Source: Alnus glutinosa (taxonomy: Eukaryota > Streptophyta > Magnoliopsida > Fagales > Betulaceae). Taken from it: a stretch of DNA of 64,000 bases. The DNA lies in NCBI RefSeq assembly GCF_958979055.1, contig NC_084899.1:2906001-2970000 (forward strand), read 5' to 3'. The position numbers and the translations under genes were made by a program. Below, in pieces: positions 46,090 to 56,935 of the stretch. Below the pieces are notes generated by a model. The model saw nothing but the letters and a program-made list of their open reading frames with translations. It had not been told where the DNA came from and made no database searches. Every line of letters begins with the position of its first letter. Within the stretch, counting starts at the first letter, position 1.

Positions 46090-46191
46090 TTTTAATTGGC
46101 GATTATCAAAAAAATCAGAAAATGTTACAAAATTTATATTAACCGCATTCAGTATAAGTTCAAGACACATAAGGGCTCTAACCATATTTCG
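46090..46191 (-). pseudogene. ndhE: Plastid ndhE fragment
   Basis: The minus-strand frame [20 protein letters not shown] then [14 protein letters not shown] matches the middle of chloroplast NADH dehydrogenase-like subunit NdhE. After QLK the match ends. About 34 codons remain, without start or stop. Confidence 0.85.
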
Positions 46192-46299
46192 GATATGGTT
46201 AGCATTTTTTCCTGTGTCGTTACAAATAAGGTCAGCTACTATTTGAAGGTTGAAACAAGGGAGGATGACTCACCTTGAATAGACTGAAAATTTGAGATA

Positions 46300-46690
46300 G
46301 AAGGAAGCTAGGGGACTTCCCAGATTTTGACCGACCGCCCATTAATCCAATATGCACTCTGAAACAAAAGTCTTTCTGAATAAGTCACCTAGTACTAAGG
46401 AGCCCTTTTCCAAATCCATGAAGGCGAGGAGTGGATTGAGGCTTGGAGGAAAGAAGAATTTTGAAAATACTTGACCCGAATGGCCTAAACCAATAATTTA
46501 TCTTTTTCAGAACATAAGGCCCATCCCATTTTTGCCTAAAGGGCCTAGTTTGGATCTGCCATTCTTCTGAAGCCCAAGCCTCCTCTAGATTTTAGGAAGT
46601 AAATTGTCTTCCAGGCAATAGGGGTAAATGTAAATTCTTCTAGTTCATACAGATGAAAGATATCATAGAAGTTAATCCTTGTACACAATG
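46300..46690 (-). pseudogene. LINE reverse-transcriptase C-terminal fragment
   Basis: Minus-strand frames contain TPIAWKTIYFLKSRGGLGFR, the W-x-x-I...K-x-x-GGLG signature that follows the RT domain in plant LINEs, then RPFRQKWDGP-like sequence. It is interrupted by stops and bordered by a T11-G20 tract (46710-46746). Confidence 0.6.
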
Positions 46691-46709
46691 AAAAAAATTT
46701 CTTTCTTCT

Positions 46710-46757
46710 TTTTTTTTTTTTGGGGTGGGGGGGGGGGGGGGGGGGGTGGGGGTGTTT
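46710..46757 (+). repeat. Poly-T then poly-G tract (20 G in a row)
   Basis: A T run is followed by GGGGT, 20 consecutive G and GTGGGGGTG-like sequence. It could form a G-quadruplex. Exact length is uncertain in any assembly. Confidence 0.8.
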
Positions 46758-46899
46758 TCCTCTATGGGTTCCAATGCTGCCCAATCAGCCGACAACCATC
46801 GGTCGGACCAGTTCAAAGCCCTCGATTTAGTTCGTTGGGGATGATTTCTGGTGGCCAATACCGGTCAGCTTGACTTTCACAAACCCAGAGGGGCAGTTG

Positions 46900-47930
46900 C
46901 CTATCCCTACATAAGACTGTCTTTGCATCTGCTTTCCATATATATTGCTATAGTATCATTTTCACTCTATCCATCTTACGGGGTTTGTGCTTGTTGGTGT
47001 GTAGTGTACTTGAAGAAAGGCAGGTGGCCGGACCCAAGACCAATATAAATATCCCTTTTATTCAAGTGGCCTTCTTATTGGGCCCATTTGAAAAAATCAT
47101 GGATCAAACTTTGCATAAGGCTATTTTAACTAACAAATCCATTTATCCACTTACCAACTTTTAGACACCTACAGCTTAGGAATTTGTGAACTTCCATACT
47201 GCATCCTGTTTCTCTCTTGTATACTCGTTGTGTACTTTGGGATGCGCCTTTGCATTTTTTAATGAATTTTGCGATTACTTATAAAAAAAAATAAAAACTA
47301 ATTCTGCATCCTGTAGACCGCTAGTCTGGCACAAAAAAGACAGAACTATAACCATAAACAGAAAAAGGCCTAAAGTTTTTCTTTTTGTTTCCTCTTATCC
47401 CACATTCCTACAATCTTTTATGCTTTCTCCTCCTGGTGAATTCAATCCTAAGAACTTCGGAATCTCGTTGTTTCCATGATGTCTGACTATGGCCAAAAAC
47501 AACTTGTCGTCATGAAATAAAATCAAGGGTACTCAAGATATCATGAGATCAATTGCCTCACAAATTATGTAGAACGAACTCAATATATTTTAAGTATCCT
47601 AAAATTATTTTAACTAAACATAGTTGGCTGCTAAGGAAAAGGGTGTTAGTGCGAAAGACTATAAAGCAAATAATGCCATCTCTCCATTCCCCAAAGTTCT
47701 TCGTTTCACAGTATGCAATGATTGCATAAAAAACCCACCATTTAATCCAAAATATCACACACAAGCAGAAAGAACAAACAGAAGGCTATAGTGCAAGTCT
47801 TAAACCAAACATATGGGGAAGTGTAATATATTACCTATGTTAATTATTGTAACTGTTGGCCATTACACTCACTCAATAATAAAGATATATAATCCTTATC
47901 GCCCCCATAAACATCAAAATTTGTGTACTA
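46900..47930. repeat. Spacer-related direct duplication, copy 1
   Basis: It matches 48110-49135 in order: AAGACTGTC...GCATC, TATATTGCTATAGTA, TTAGGAATT, AAGACTATAAAGCAAAT-like, TCTCCATTCCCCAAA, CATTACAC and TCGCCCCCATAAACAT. Part also matches spacer units A and B (about 1790-2680), and at 47577-47605 it keeps the empty site of the hAT insertion. Non-coding. Confidence 0.75.
47212..47297 (+). mobile_element. Short LINE 3' end
   Basis: TCTCTCTTGTATACTCGTTG, TGCGCCTTTGCATTTTTTAATG and an A-rich tail form a LINE 3' terminus of about 85 bp. CTGCATCCTGT occurs just before it and again after it (about 47304), a likely target duplication, although the left copy lacks the AACTAATT that precedes the right one. 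Confidence 0.65.
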
Positions 47931-48109
47931 GAGTAGGATAAAGGAACAGTCTAATATCAAGAGCATATTAATACACTCAACATAGAAGAGCAAATATTGG
48001 CATGAATCTGCACCATTCGTGAATCATATCTCAACATTTGATCTATGGGAGAGGTGTGAGGGATACATACCAGCTATGCAGACGGTGGAAGCTAAGTGAT
48101 AATACCTCT

Positions 48110-48746
48110 TCTCAGTACACGGTTCAAGAGTTATGCAAAAGACTGTCATTGCATCCGATTCCCTATATATTGCTATAGTACCACTTACACTCTATCCATC
48201 ACATATGGTTTGCGCTTGCCAGTGCATCGACCACTAAACAGAAAGGCGAGTGGGTGGGCCCAAGACCAAGAGAGATTGATTTGTGCTCCCTTGCAAAGAA
48301 CAAGGAATCAAGCTTTGCATAAGGCTCCTTCAACTAAGGAATCCATTTATAAACTTACTTTTAGTTGCAAACACCTTTAGGAATTACAGACCACTAGTAT
48401 TGCCCTTTTTGTGACAGACTAGCTGTCTATAGGATGCAGAATTAGTTTATGGAAGTTCAACCTATCCTTGCTTAACATACTCTCGTTGCTAATGTTTTCT
48501 GGGGGTGTTTTCTGATTTTTGTTTGAAAAAGTATTCTGTTGTGACATAAAGTTGCAACTGATTTTTGTATTTTTAGAAGTGTTTTGTGTTTCAGTTGATT
48601 GTTAATATTTCTGTTTTGAGAAGAGAAAACAAAAATTTCACCAAACAAAGCATGTTTCGCTCAGGAAAAGAGTGCTGTTGCAAAAGATTATAAGCAAATC
48701 ATGATAAGCAAAAAAAAAAATTGCTTTGCGTGCTTGACTGCGCTTT

Positions 48747-48783
<37 letters not shown>

Positions 48784-49135
48784 GATATTTCACTTACTTA
48801 TAGAAAATAATAATAATAATAATAATAAAAATAAAAAGAGTATAAGCAAATCATGCCATATCTCCATTCCCCAAACTTGTTCATTTCACAATATGCAACA
48901 ATAGCACGAAAACACCACCACAAAAATCCAAAATGTCACACACACAAGACCAGAAATAACAAACACAAGGTTGTTCAAAAAAAAAAAACAAACAAACACA
49001 AGGTGAAAGTGCAACTCTCAAACCAGACATAAGGGAAATGTAATTTATCACATATGTTAACTATTGCAAATATTGGCCGATACACTAAATCATAAAAAAC
49101 CACTATACAATCTTTATCGCCCCCATAAACATTTT
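48110..49135. repeat. Spacer-related direct duplication, copy 2
   Basis: Counterpart of 46900-47930. Differences include a LINE tail at 48704-48840 and loss of the section matching 47330-47600. No gene. Confidence 0.75.
48704..48840 (+). mobile_element. LINE 3' end with perfect 15-bp target duplication
   Basis: TATAAGCAAATCATG occurs at 48689-48703 and 48841-48855. Between them lie TTGCTTTGCGTGCTTGACTG, a 32-nt T run, AATGATATTTCACTTACTTAT and an A-rich tail of AAT repeats, which is a severely truncated LINE end. The duplicated copy at 46900-47930 has no insert there. Confidence 0.85.
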
Positions 49136-49229
49136 AAAAAAAAATGTGTACCAGTCTAAGACGAAGGAGCCGCCGCCGGAGCAGATTCAAGCGAAACATT
49201 ATTAAGCCGCTCCAGAGCCAAAATAAGCG

Positions 49230-49385
49230 CTTGACTACTGTCTCGTCCCCGCCGGCGAAGATCGCGTGGGTTTCGCTCTTGGCGCTGAGGTCTCCGCCGG
49301 AGACCGGGGCGTCGATCGCGGCGCAGTCCTTGGAGGCAGCCGCGGCGGCGATCTCGTCGGCGAAATCGCTTCTCCATTCTCTAAA
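49230..49385 (-). pseudogene. Fragment of a 3-hydroxyisobutyrate dehydrogenase-like gene
   Basis: In a GC-rich island the minus-strand frame reads SDFADEIAAAAASKDCAAID, then APVSGGDLSAK, then HAIFAGGDETVVKRL. This matches the NAD-binding half of plant 3-hydroxyisobutyrate dehydrogenase-like (beta-hydroxyacid dehydrogenase) proteins, including the substrate-binding APVSGG motif. The KLAIFAGG-type stretch has become THAIFAGG. There is no start, no Rossmann GxGxxG, and the match stops after KRL. About 50 codons of a gene family unrelated to its neighbours, probably moved here by a transposon or by repair. Confidence 0.8.
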
Positions 49386-49399
49386 TTAATTACTCTCGA

Positions 49400-49636
49400 A
49401 CGTTGCTTCTCCATTCTCTACCATGTTTTCGTTTTCACCTTCAATTTATCTCCAAAAATAGTAATTATATAATTTATAAAGGACATGGTTTTATCCAAAA
49501 CCATTTATAACTTAACATACAAAATGTGTCTAAGAAAACAATAACTCGAATAATGTTACGTTTCTACAAAATATGTGTCTCAGAAAACAATAACTACGTT
49601 TCTACAAAGTTAATGCGGCAAGATAGAGTAAAAATT

Positions 49637-49676
<40 letters not shown>

Positions 49677-50162
49677 TAATAATGGTTGATTCAAAAATTA
49701 TTAATGGTCTTTTTGAGTTTATAAATTCAAAAAATACGATTAAAAAATAACAATTTCTAAATATATAATATGAAAACATAATTTTTAAAAACGCACGTGG
49801 AGCTTATGTGTGCCATTTTTGGTTAAGGTTGATACCAATAGCTAAAGGAGAAGCGCGACCTTCTGCTAATTATATTTGAGGAGATCGATTCAGTTTTATA
49901 AATAGTAGCATATCTTCTTTTATGTTTTGATTTTTTTTTTTTCCCCAAGTTGTTGAGTGATTAACCCCTTCCTCAACGACGTTTTGGGTCATGTAAAAAC
50001 CTTTTTTTTCTTATAACCTTTCTATTTCATTTCACAAGCATTATAAATATTTGGTTATTCTAACCTTTGAATGAGGTGATTGAGCTGTTTTTGTTTTTTC
50101 TAATTTAAAAAGGCAGGAAGGGCAACCAGTATAATTATTCCTCTTGGACTTGACTATCGGGG
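49400..50162. other. Intergenic with spacer repeat; no gene
   Basis: A 36-nt T run lies at about 49640-49675. 49790-50040 matches 19226-19499. No credible ORF. Confidence 0.55.
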
Positions 50163-50270
50163 TTTACTGCAATATCCAGGACATTATTTAATATTTAGAG
50201 TATAAAATTTGAGTAAATGATTAGTTAAAATAATTTAAAGTCCAAAACAAAATTTGAAATTAGAAATGAA

Positions 50271-50275
<5 letters not shown>

Positions 50276-50343
<68 letters not shown>

Positions 50344-50410
50344 GTGTGGGGCGCAGGTGCACCCCACGTTCATAAAGGATGGAAGGCCAAATGGCCTTCC
50401 CTTATTTTAA

Positions 50411-50507
<97 letters not shown>

Positions 50508-50570
50508 CATGTGGGGGGCACACGGTGCCCCACATGCTGAAAATAACGAAGGGCCATTTGGCCCTTCATT
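50276..50570. repeat. Duplicated module: TA microsatellite plus GGCC hairpins
   Basis: A TA run (about 50274-50340) is followed by GTGGGGCGCAGGTGCACCCCAC and GAAGGCCAAATGGCCTTC. A second TA run (about 50412-50506) is followed by a GTGGGG...GTGCCCCAC stem and GAAGGGCCATTTGGCCCTTC. Copy 1 has matching hairpins (GAAGGGCCATCAGGCCCTTC, about 18575) next to a TTTA microsatellite. Confidence 0.8.
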
Positions 50571-52049
50571 AATAAAAGAAAGATGAGGCTCTGAGAGCCT
50601 TATCTCAGAAAATGGGGAAAAGAGGCAGTATGCCTCTTGACCCGTGAAGAAAAATAAAAAGAGGGAAGAATGAAGATTTTTCATTTTTCTTTACGAAAAT
50701 CCTTGATCTACGAAGATCCAACGGTCCGATCTTCAATCCGACTTCGGTAACGTGATCTACGAAGCCTGATCTACGTTTCTACCGATCGGTTTGAGGTAAA
50801 TCGCTAAACTAGCATTTTTAGAGATTTTTATAAATCTTATAGAAATGAGTTTAACTTGGCGTTTTCTCTAGATTTTGGGTAGTTTGGAGTTACTAGGAGC
50901 TTCCCGAGCATTTGGTCTTTGCTTGGCGAATTTTTGGTAAGTTTTCTATAGACATTAGTTTTCGGGTATTTTGTTAAAATGCTATTTATTATGATTAACC
51001 CTTAGTAAAAGCTATTGGGTTAATAATATCGTGTTTGAGGTAGTGTTTATAAATTATGATTTAAAGTTTAGAGACTCTAATTTGTTAGGTTAAACTAATT
51101 TGGGGTTTTTAAGTGATTAAAAATCTAGATGATTAAATCGTGTTAATATGTTAGTAATTGATGTAAAAATATTTATGAAATAATATTAGGGTTAATAATA
51201 TTGAGAAAATGTTAGTGAGAAATAATCTAGAAATTAATGAATATAATTTTAAGGCTAATATTATTATAAAAGTGGTTGTGAAAATAATGTATGAGTTAGT
51301 GGAATTAATTATGGGTTAGACATTGATATTATAGGTAAATAATTAAATAGTTATTTTAATATCTAACTCTTAGTAAATACTTTGAGTTAATATTGTTTGA
51401 GTTTTAGTGTCTAGGATTTATGGGTAAGCGTTTGGAACCCTTAAAATATTATGGGTTTGCCATGGGTTAGCTCTTGAGCAATTTAGGAGCTAAATGTGAG
51501 TCCAATATTAGAAGTTGTCAATAATGTGTAATGTATTGTTTTTACAGTAATGCATTGCATGGTGGTGTCTAGGAGACCTAGTGCTTAATATCCGCGCAGC
51601 CAGGTGGGTATTCCACTCACTGAGAAAATATATATTTTTATATGTATTGGATTGATAAAAATATATATATTGTTTATGAAACCGAACCAACCATATGATG
51701 AAATGTATATGCTTTGAGATGATTTGTTTAGTTTCGATTATGTTCAAATATTATCAATGATGTTTAAGAATTGATGCATGAGGGAAAGGTGTTAATTGAT
51801 TTAAAGAGTTTTGAGTATGTTTTGCGGTTGAGATCTAAATTATGCAAATTGTTTGAGGACATGAAATGTTGAAACTGCGTAGATTTGATAAAGAAACTAA
51901 GTTTTGAATGATTTCAAAGTGTTGGGTAAAATGCTGGATTTGTTTTGTTTTGAGAGGACGTGATTTAACAACTGCATAATTTCAGCGTGACACAGTAGGA
52001 AATATATACTGGTCAAGCACGGAACATTGAGCATGTAGTATAGAGCATA

Positions 52050-52130
52050 CAGACCAGCAGTATCAGTATAGCAGCAGCAGAACAGTATCAGTATCAGCAG
52101 TATCAGTATCAGCAGCATAACAGTATCAGC
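52050..52130. repeat. CAGTATCAG tandem repeat inside LTR copy 3
   Basis: CAGTATCAG and CAGCAG units alternate through this stretch. It occupies the slot that holds other tandem repeats in copies 1 and 2. Confidence 0.8.
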
Positions 52131-53314
52131 CCCAGTTCATGCATAGCATTATAGCATTGTTTTGTGAGAGAGGTTTTTATGTTATGAGTAGTTTTGCTAG
52201 ACGTATTAGTATGCATAAGAGTCTTCATGAAAAGATCTTATGTATATTTCTATCGGATGGTCCATGTGTTAATAGCATACATTGAACTTGAAAGTACATG
52301 GATACATGACTGTCCAGGCGCGAGTAATGGTATGTCTATGAGTAAGAAGGTTGACTGTTCTTGTTCTTCAGGAAAGACGTGTTAGCATGATTGAGTTTTA
52401 ACTCTAGTGCTCTCATGATCTACTGACGTTCAAGGCATGAAGCTGAAATACGATTAGGGATGGTGTTGCGAGTGTGCCGTTGACAAATGTTATCCTAGTA
52501 TGGAAGAGTAAGATGCCATGTTCTTTGCTGAAGACTTATGTGTATACGTGATATCTGTGATGGAGTGATCGTGTGCACATATGTCCAAGCGACCGGTGAA
52601 AAGTATTATTATAGAGGGGTATATATGTAGAAACTTCCAAGGAGGGATGTCTGGAACTTCTACATATGTTCACAGCTATATAGTATGTTTTAAATGTTTT
52701 CTAAATAGTCGGTGTTTGCTGCATTAGCTATTGGTAAATTGTGGCTAATATAGTGCTCGCACGACTAAAAATAAATAGATGTTGGTTCTTTGTGAAAACT
52801 CAGTTAGTCTTATACCACTGAGGTCTTAGTATGAGGTATACTAAGGCGGTGAACTCATTATTTCACCTATGCGGATGTGGATACCACCACAACCGTGTAG
52901 ATGATGTTTCTTTGGCTGCAGGTACTTCGGTATAGTCGATGGGTCGATAGCAGTGTGCTTGAGATATTATGACTGAAGCTCGCCGCGACAGTTGTAATGG
53001 TCGGACCACGGGTTGTCCACTATTTTATAGGATTGGTATGGCTTGTGACGTTTGTGTCACTTATTATTTGTTAAGCCATTATTGTTATAGTGTTAATAAG
53101 ACTCAAGCAGATAGATGTTAAATGGCTCTTTGTTGTAATTAACTTGTGATAGATGTATAAGTTGTAATTTCCGCTATTCAGATTTATGTTTTCCGCTGCA
53201 TAGATAGATGTACGTTATACTCTGATTATCAGGTACATGTTATGGGGCATGTGCCATATGTTGGCTGAGCGACACGTAGTCGTGCCACTGTGAGGACTCG
53301 TTTTACGTTTTGTA

Positions 53315-53358
<44 letters not shown>

Positions 53359-53599
53359 GGGTCGTCACATTTACACCCGCTGTGAAATGTTCAATTTAAG
53401 CCATATATAGCTATTACCTTGGAAGGCGAGTTCATTACCACAGTCCTACCAATGTACAAGTTGGTAAAGCTCTTTCTTAGTAGTATTTGGTTCGCGGACT
53501 ATTACCGCAAGCAGGTTCGAACATACCCATGACCATTAAGAAGAAAAAAGGGGAGGAATTGAACCTTATCCCACGTCAAATCCAGTACGTGCTCTCTCT

Positions 53600-53852
53600 T
53601 TCTATAAGTTCAGATCACAAGGGATTAAGCTTTGCTTAAGCCTTCTTATTGGGTCCATTTGAAAAGATAATGGATCAAACTTAATTTGCTTAAGCCTTCC
53701 TACAGTACCTTAGGAATTTGTAAACTTCCATAAACTAATGCTGCATCGATATCTGTAAGTACACCATTATATTTGAAATGGTTAATTAAGATAACTACAG
53801 CGGCTATCGAAAAAGCCCTCATACAACATTCTATAAATCCCATAAGCTTTCT
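53600..53852. repeat. Spacer segment shared with the RLK-2 region
   Basis: Matches 21530-21650 joined to 22860-22980, i.e. the same spacer without the insert at 21658-22853 (GCATCGATATCTGTAAGTAC here). Non-coding. Confidence 0.75.
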
Positions 53853-56066
53853 TTACTTAACTACACCTTTGAAATGGCCATGGAAGTCATCATTTTCTCT
53901 GAAACAATGTTGAAAACGTACGTTTCTGGTCAAACTTGCAGTATTCTTCAAAATATTCAAAACCTCTTTCATGGACGGCCTGGAAGAAGGCAGAGTATCT
54001 GTACAAATGTCAGATTCTGTGAAATTCAGCCTCTGGAATGAGGTGAGCTCCCACGTCAAATCCAATACCTGCTCTCTCTTTCGATATATCCTGATCACAA
54101 GGAATGAAGCTACCAAACCTATAACCCAAGCAAGCAATTTGGATGAAGGTTTGCTTGAATTTTGGAGTCTGAAATTGCAGTTGGGAATGTTTAGTGATGG
54201 GCTATTAGCACAGAGGCGGATTGTTCAAGAAGCTGCTGCCATATGCATCATTTTCGAATTCATCTGGGATCCTCCCAGTGAAATTATCGGAGGAGAGATT
54301 AAGTGAAGTTAGCTACAGGAGGCCAAGTTGCGGTGGAATTTTGCCAGACAGTTGATTTTCTGATAAGTCCAAATCAGTAAGGTGTGGTAAAGAACCAAAT
54401 TCCTCTGGAATTTGTCCAGAGATTGCATTTCGGCTAAGGTTTAGAAGAGTTAGCGATTTTCATGATATAATATCTGATAGAAGAGAGCTTGAGAGTCGAT
54501 TGTGATCAAGCAAAAGAGTTGTTAAACGTGGAAGAGCGGTTAGTTCTCGAGAAATTGAACCATCTAAGAGATTATTACTGACGTCCAGAAACACCAAATT
54601 CCTCCAGGAAGATTGTGTTCTTCCGTCGAAATTTTACCTAAAAACCTGTTGTGACCGATTTCTAATCGAGAAAGATTATGTGACAATCTCTCAGGAAGCT
54701 CACCCATAGATGAATTGTTGCTTAACAATAAGCTGCCCATATTCATTAATGTCCATAGGCCAATAGGAATATTCCCAGAAAACCTATTATTCTGAACATT
54801 AAGAAATATCAAATTATTGCAATTACCAAGCGACTTGGGCAATTGACCACTGAGGTTGTTGTCGGAAGCTACCACTCCTACCAACCTTCCATTATCACCC
54901 AAGTGTTGTGGCAGCTGGCCAGTAAGCCTATAATTGAACGCGACCTAAAAAACTTCAAGCATAGAATACCGCCCAAGGCCTAGAGGTAGAGTACCTGATA
55001 AATTATTGTTAAATAGTTTAAGATTTATCAACTCCGAAAGACGACCTATGCTATATGGAATTTTTCCAGAGAATTGATTCATAAATAAACTCAAACCCGA
55101 CAATTTGGTGAGTTTTCCAAAATCATTGGGTATTGTCCCGGTCAAGTAATTCTCGGAGAGAGCAATAACATCTATGTTTGAAGCCTCAACCACCCCAAGA
55201 ATCTCTTCGGACAATTTGTTTTTGTAAAGATACACTTTACTCAAATTCTTCGGCATAAGCAAACCGCTCCGAATTTTTCCGCTCAAATTGTTTCTTGGCA
55301 AATCCAAATGCCCCAGTGCCACCATTTCTCCAATCGTGTCTGGGATTTCTCCTACCAAATTAGAACCTGCCACCCAAAGATACTTCAGTTTCTTCATCCT
55401 TGTGAGCTCCGAAGGCAACGTTGTTGTGATCCTCGTCATGTAGGCCAATTCTAGTCGTTCGAGATTGGACAAGTTGCCAATTTTTGGTGAGAAAGAACCG
55501 CTAAATGGAATATGGAAAAGCTGAAGTGACCTCAACTCTGTTAATAGCCCAATAGATGCAGGGATGTTTCCGAAGAAGCTATTGACTCCGAGATTGAGCT
55601 GGCGAAGCTGAGCCATGAGGTGAATGTCGTCAGGCCAGGGACCACACCAGAGAAATAGTTTTGCAAGAGGTCGAGGTATTGGAGATTGGAGCAGTTGTAG
55701 AGAGCTCGTGGGAACTCATTAGAGGTCATATAGTCGTCTGAAAGGTCGAGGGTTGTGAGGTTGTTGAGGCCATAGATGATGGGTGGGACTGTTCCGGTGA
55801 TATTCATGTTTTGGAGGGATAGTCCGGTGACTAATGAGCCATCGGTACTGCAATTGGTCTCTGGCCTGATACAATGGGAGGAGTTTGATGAGGTACTCCA
55901 ATGGCTGAGAGACGGGCGGTTTTCCCGTGTTGCTTCAGTTTCAGTAGGAAGCTAGGACTACATGCTCTTGACCATTGAGCTGAGAGTTTGCGTGGCTCAA
56001 GAAGAGGAGGTGGAGGAGGATGGTGTAGAAAGAAAATTGGATGCATTCTAGGGTTGTTTTCGTCAT
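53853..56066 (-). pseudogene. RLK-5: LRR-RLK with its kinase domain deleted
   Basis: The ATG (56066) and signal peptide (MTKTTLECIQFSFYT...) remain. An 8-bp gain at about 55950 then shifts the frame before the LRRs. LRRs are recognisable to about 54270 but are broken by indels (near 55635, 54940, 54620 and 54300) and stops. A membrane-helix remnant (GLVASFLVIRIYRKRE) leads into LTWELTSFQRLNFTESDI, then jumps in frame to CTDTLPSSRPSMKEVLNIL of exon 2. Glycine loop, catalytic core, activation segment and the intron are all gone. The tail KNTASLT matches RLK-2. Not a functional receptor; the 94-aa ORF over the junction (54137-53853) is probably incidental. Confidence 0.9.
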
Positions 56067-56459
56067 TTGGGGGTTGAACTTGTTTGTACTTGTTTGAACT
56101 CTGATCTCAACAATGCACAAACGACCCATTTACAAATTGAAGTAATAGTCAAGTCAACGTGACACTCAATTATTATATTAGTTACTAAAATATGGACTAA
56201 TGTGATATTACAAGTGACTGCTAGATTTGAGTCTTATTCTTGGTGGTATAATGTGAAAGTGAAGTCAATTAATTTTTCCATGCGTTAAATCCTTTATGTC
56301 GTGGCTTTCAAATTCTTTTGCAGTTTCAGTAAATATGCATTTTTTTTAAACAACTCAACTATTAAACCGTCTAAAAAATTATTGTTTTTATCTATTCCTT
56401 TTTTAGATTGTGTGCCAAAAAATTATTGGACCAGATCATTTTTGGCTTTTCTTAAATGT
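56067..56459. other. Upstream region of RLK-5; no gene
   Basis: AT-rich sequence between the RLK-5 start and spacer unit C. I see no clear TATA box or ORF. Confidence 0.4.
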
Positions 56460-56541
56460 TAGGTTTTATTTTGCATTGAAATATTTATACATAGATCTCC
56501 ATCTTCCACCTTCTTGTATGAACATGTTAAAAAAAAAAAAA

Positions 56542-56935
56542 GGGATAATTATCTTTTTCCCCCATTAACTACCAGCCATTGTCAACATGCCCCCATGAAC
56601 TGACACATCGACCAAAAGAGAGCATCCAACTATCAACTTTACACACTTTGCTCCCTTCCGTCAGTTTAATTCGTAAAAAGACATAAATGCCCTCAACTTT
56701 TTTAAACATATTAATTTTAATATTTTTTTATTAATTACTGTTGGAGGGCATTTTGGTCTTTAAACTAAAATTAACGCCCAAAAATGGAATATTCCGTCCA
56801 AGTTAACGGAATTCCTTGACGGAAGGAGGCAAAGTGTGTAAAGTTTGTAGTTGGATGCTCTCTTTTGGTCGAGGTGTCAGTTCATGGGGGCATGTTGACA
56901 ATGACGGGTAGTTGATGGGGAAAAAAATAATTACC
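56542..56935. mobile_element. Foldback MITE in spacer unit C
   Basis: The arms pair over about 150 bp: CCCCCATTAACTACC against GGTAGTTGATGGGG, GACCAAAAGAGAGCATCCAA against TTGGATGCTCTCTTTTGGTC, and TTTACACACTTTGC against GCAAAGTGTGTAAA. The centre is AT-rich. ATACATA flanks the wider insert on both sides. Confidence 0.85.

Larger units (their letters stand above)
50168..53369 (+). mobile_element. Solo LTR, 3.2 kb, long-LTR family copy 3
   Basis: It begins TGCAATATCC and ends CGGGTCGTCACA, with identical 5-bp flanks TTTAC (50163-50167 and 53370-53374). It aligns with copy 1 (16023-18838, opposite strand) and copy 2 (23239-28270). Near the start are two large TA microsatellites, each followed by GGCC-type hairpins; then a promoter/leader region, the TTCCACTCACTGAGAAAATA motif (51611-51630), a tandem-repeat slot (52050-52130) and an A run of about 39 just before the end. 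No coding region and no internal retroelement sequence. Confidence 0.9.

Noticed and set aside
50254..50684. ORFs of about 105 aa made of alternating Ile and Tyr on both strands
   Set aside because: They are translations of TA microsatellite inside a solo LTR.
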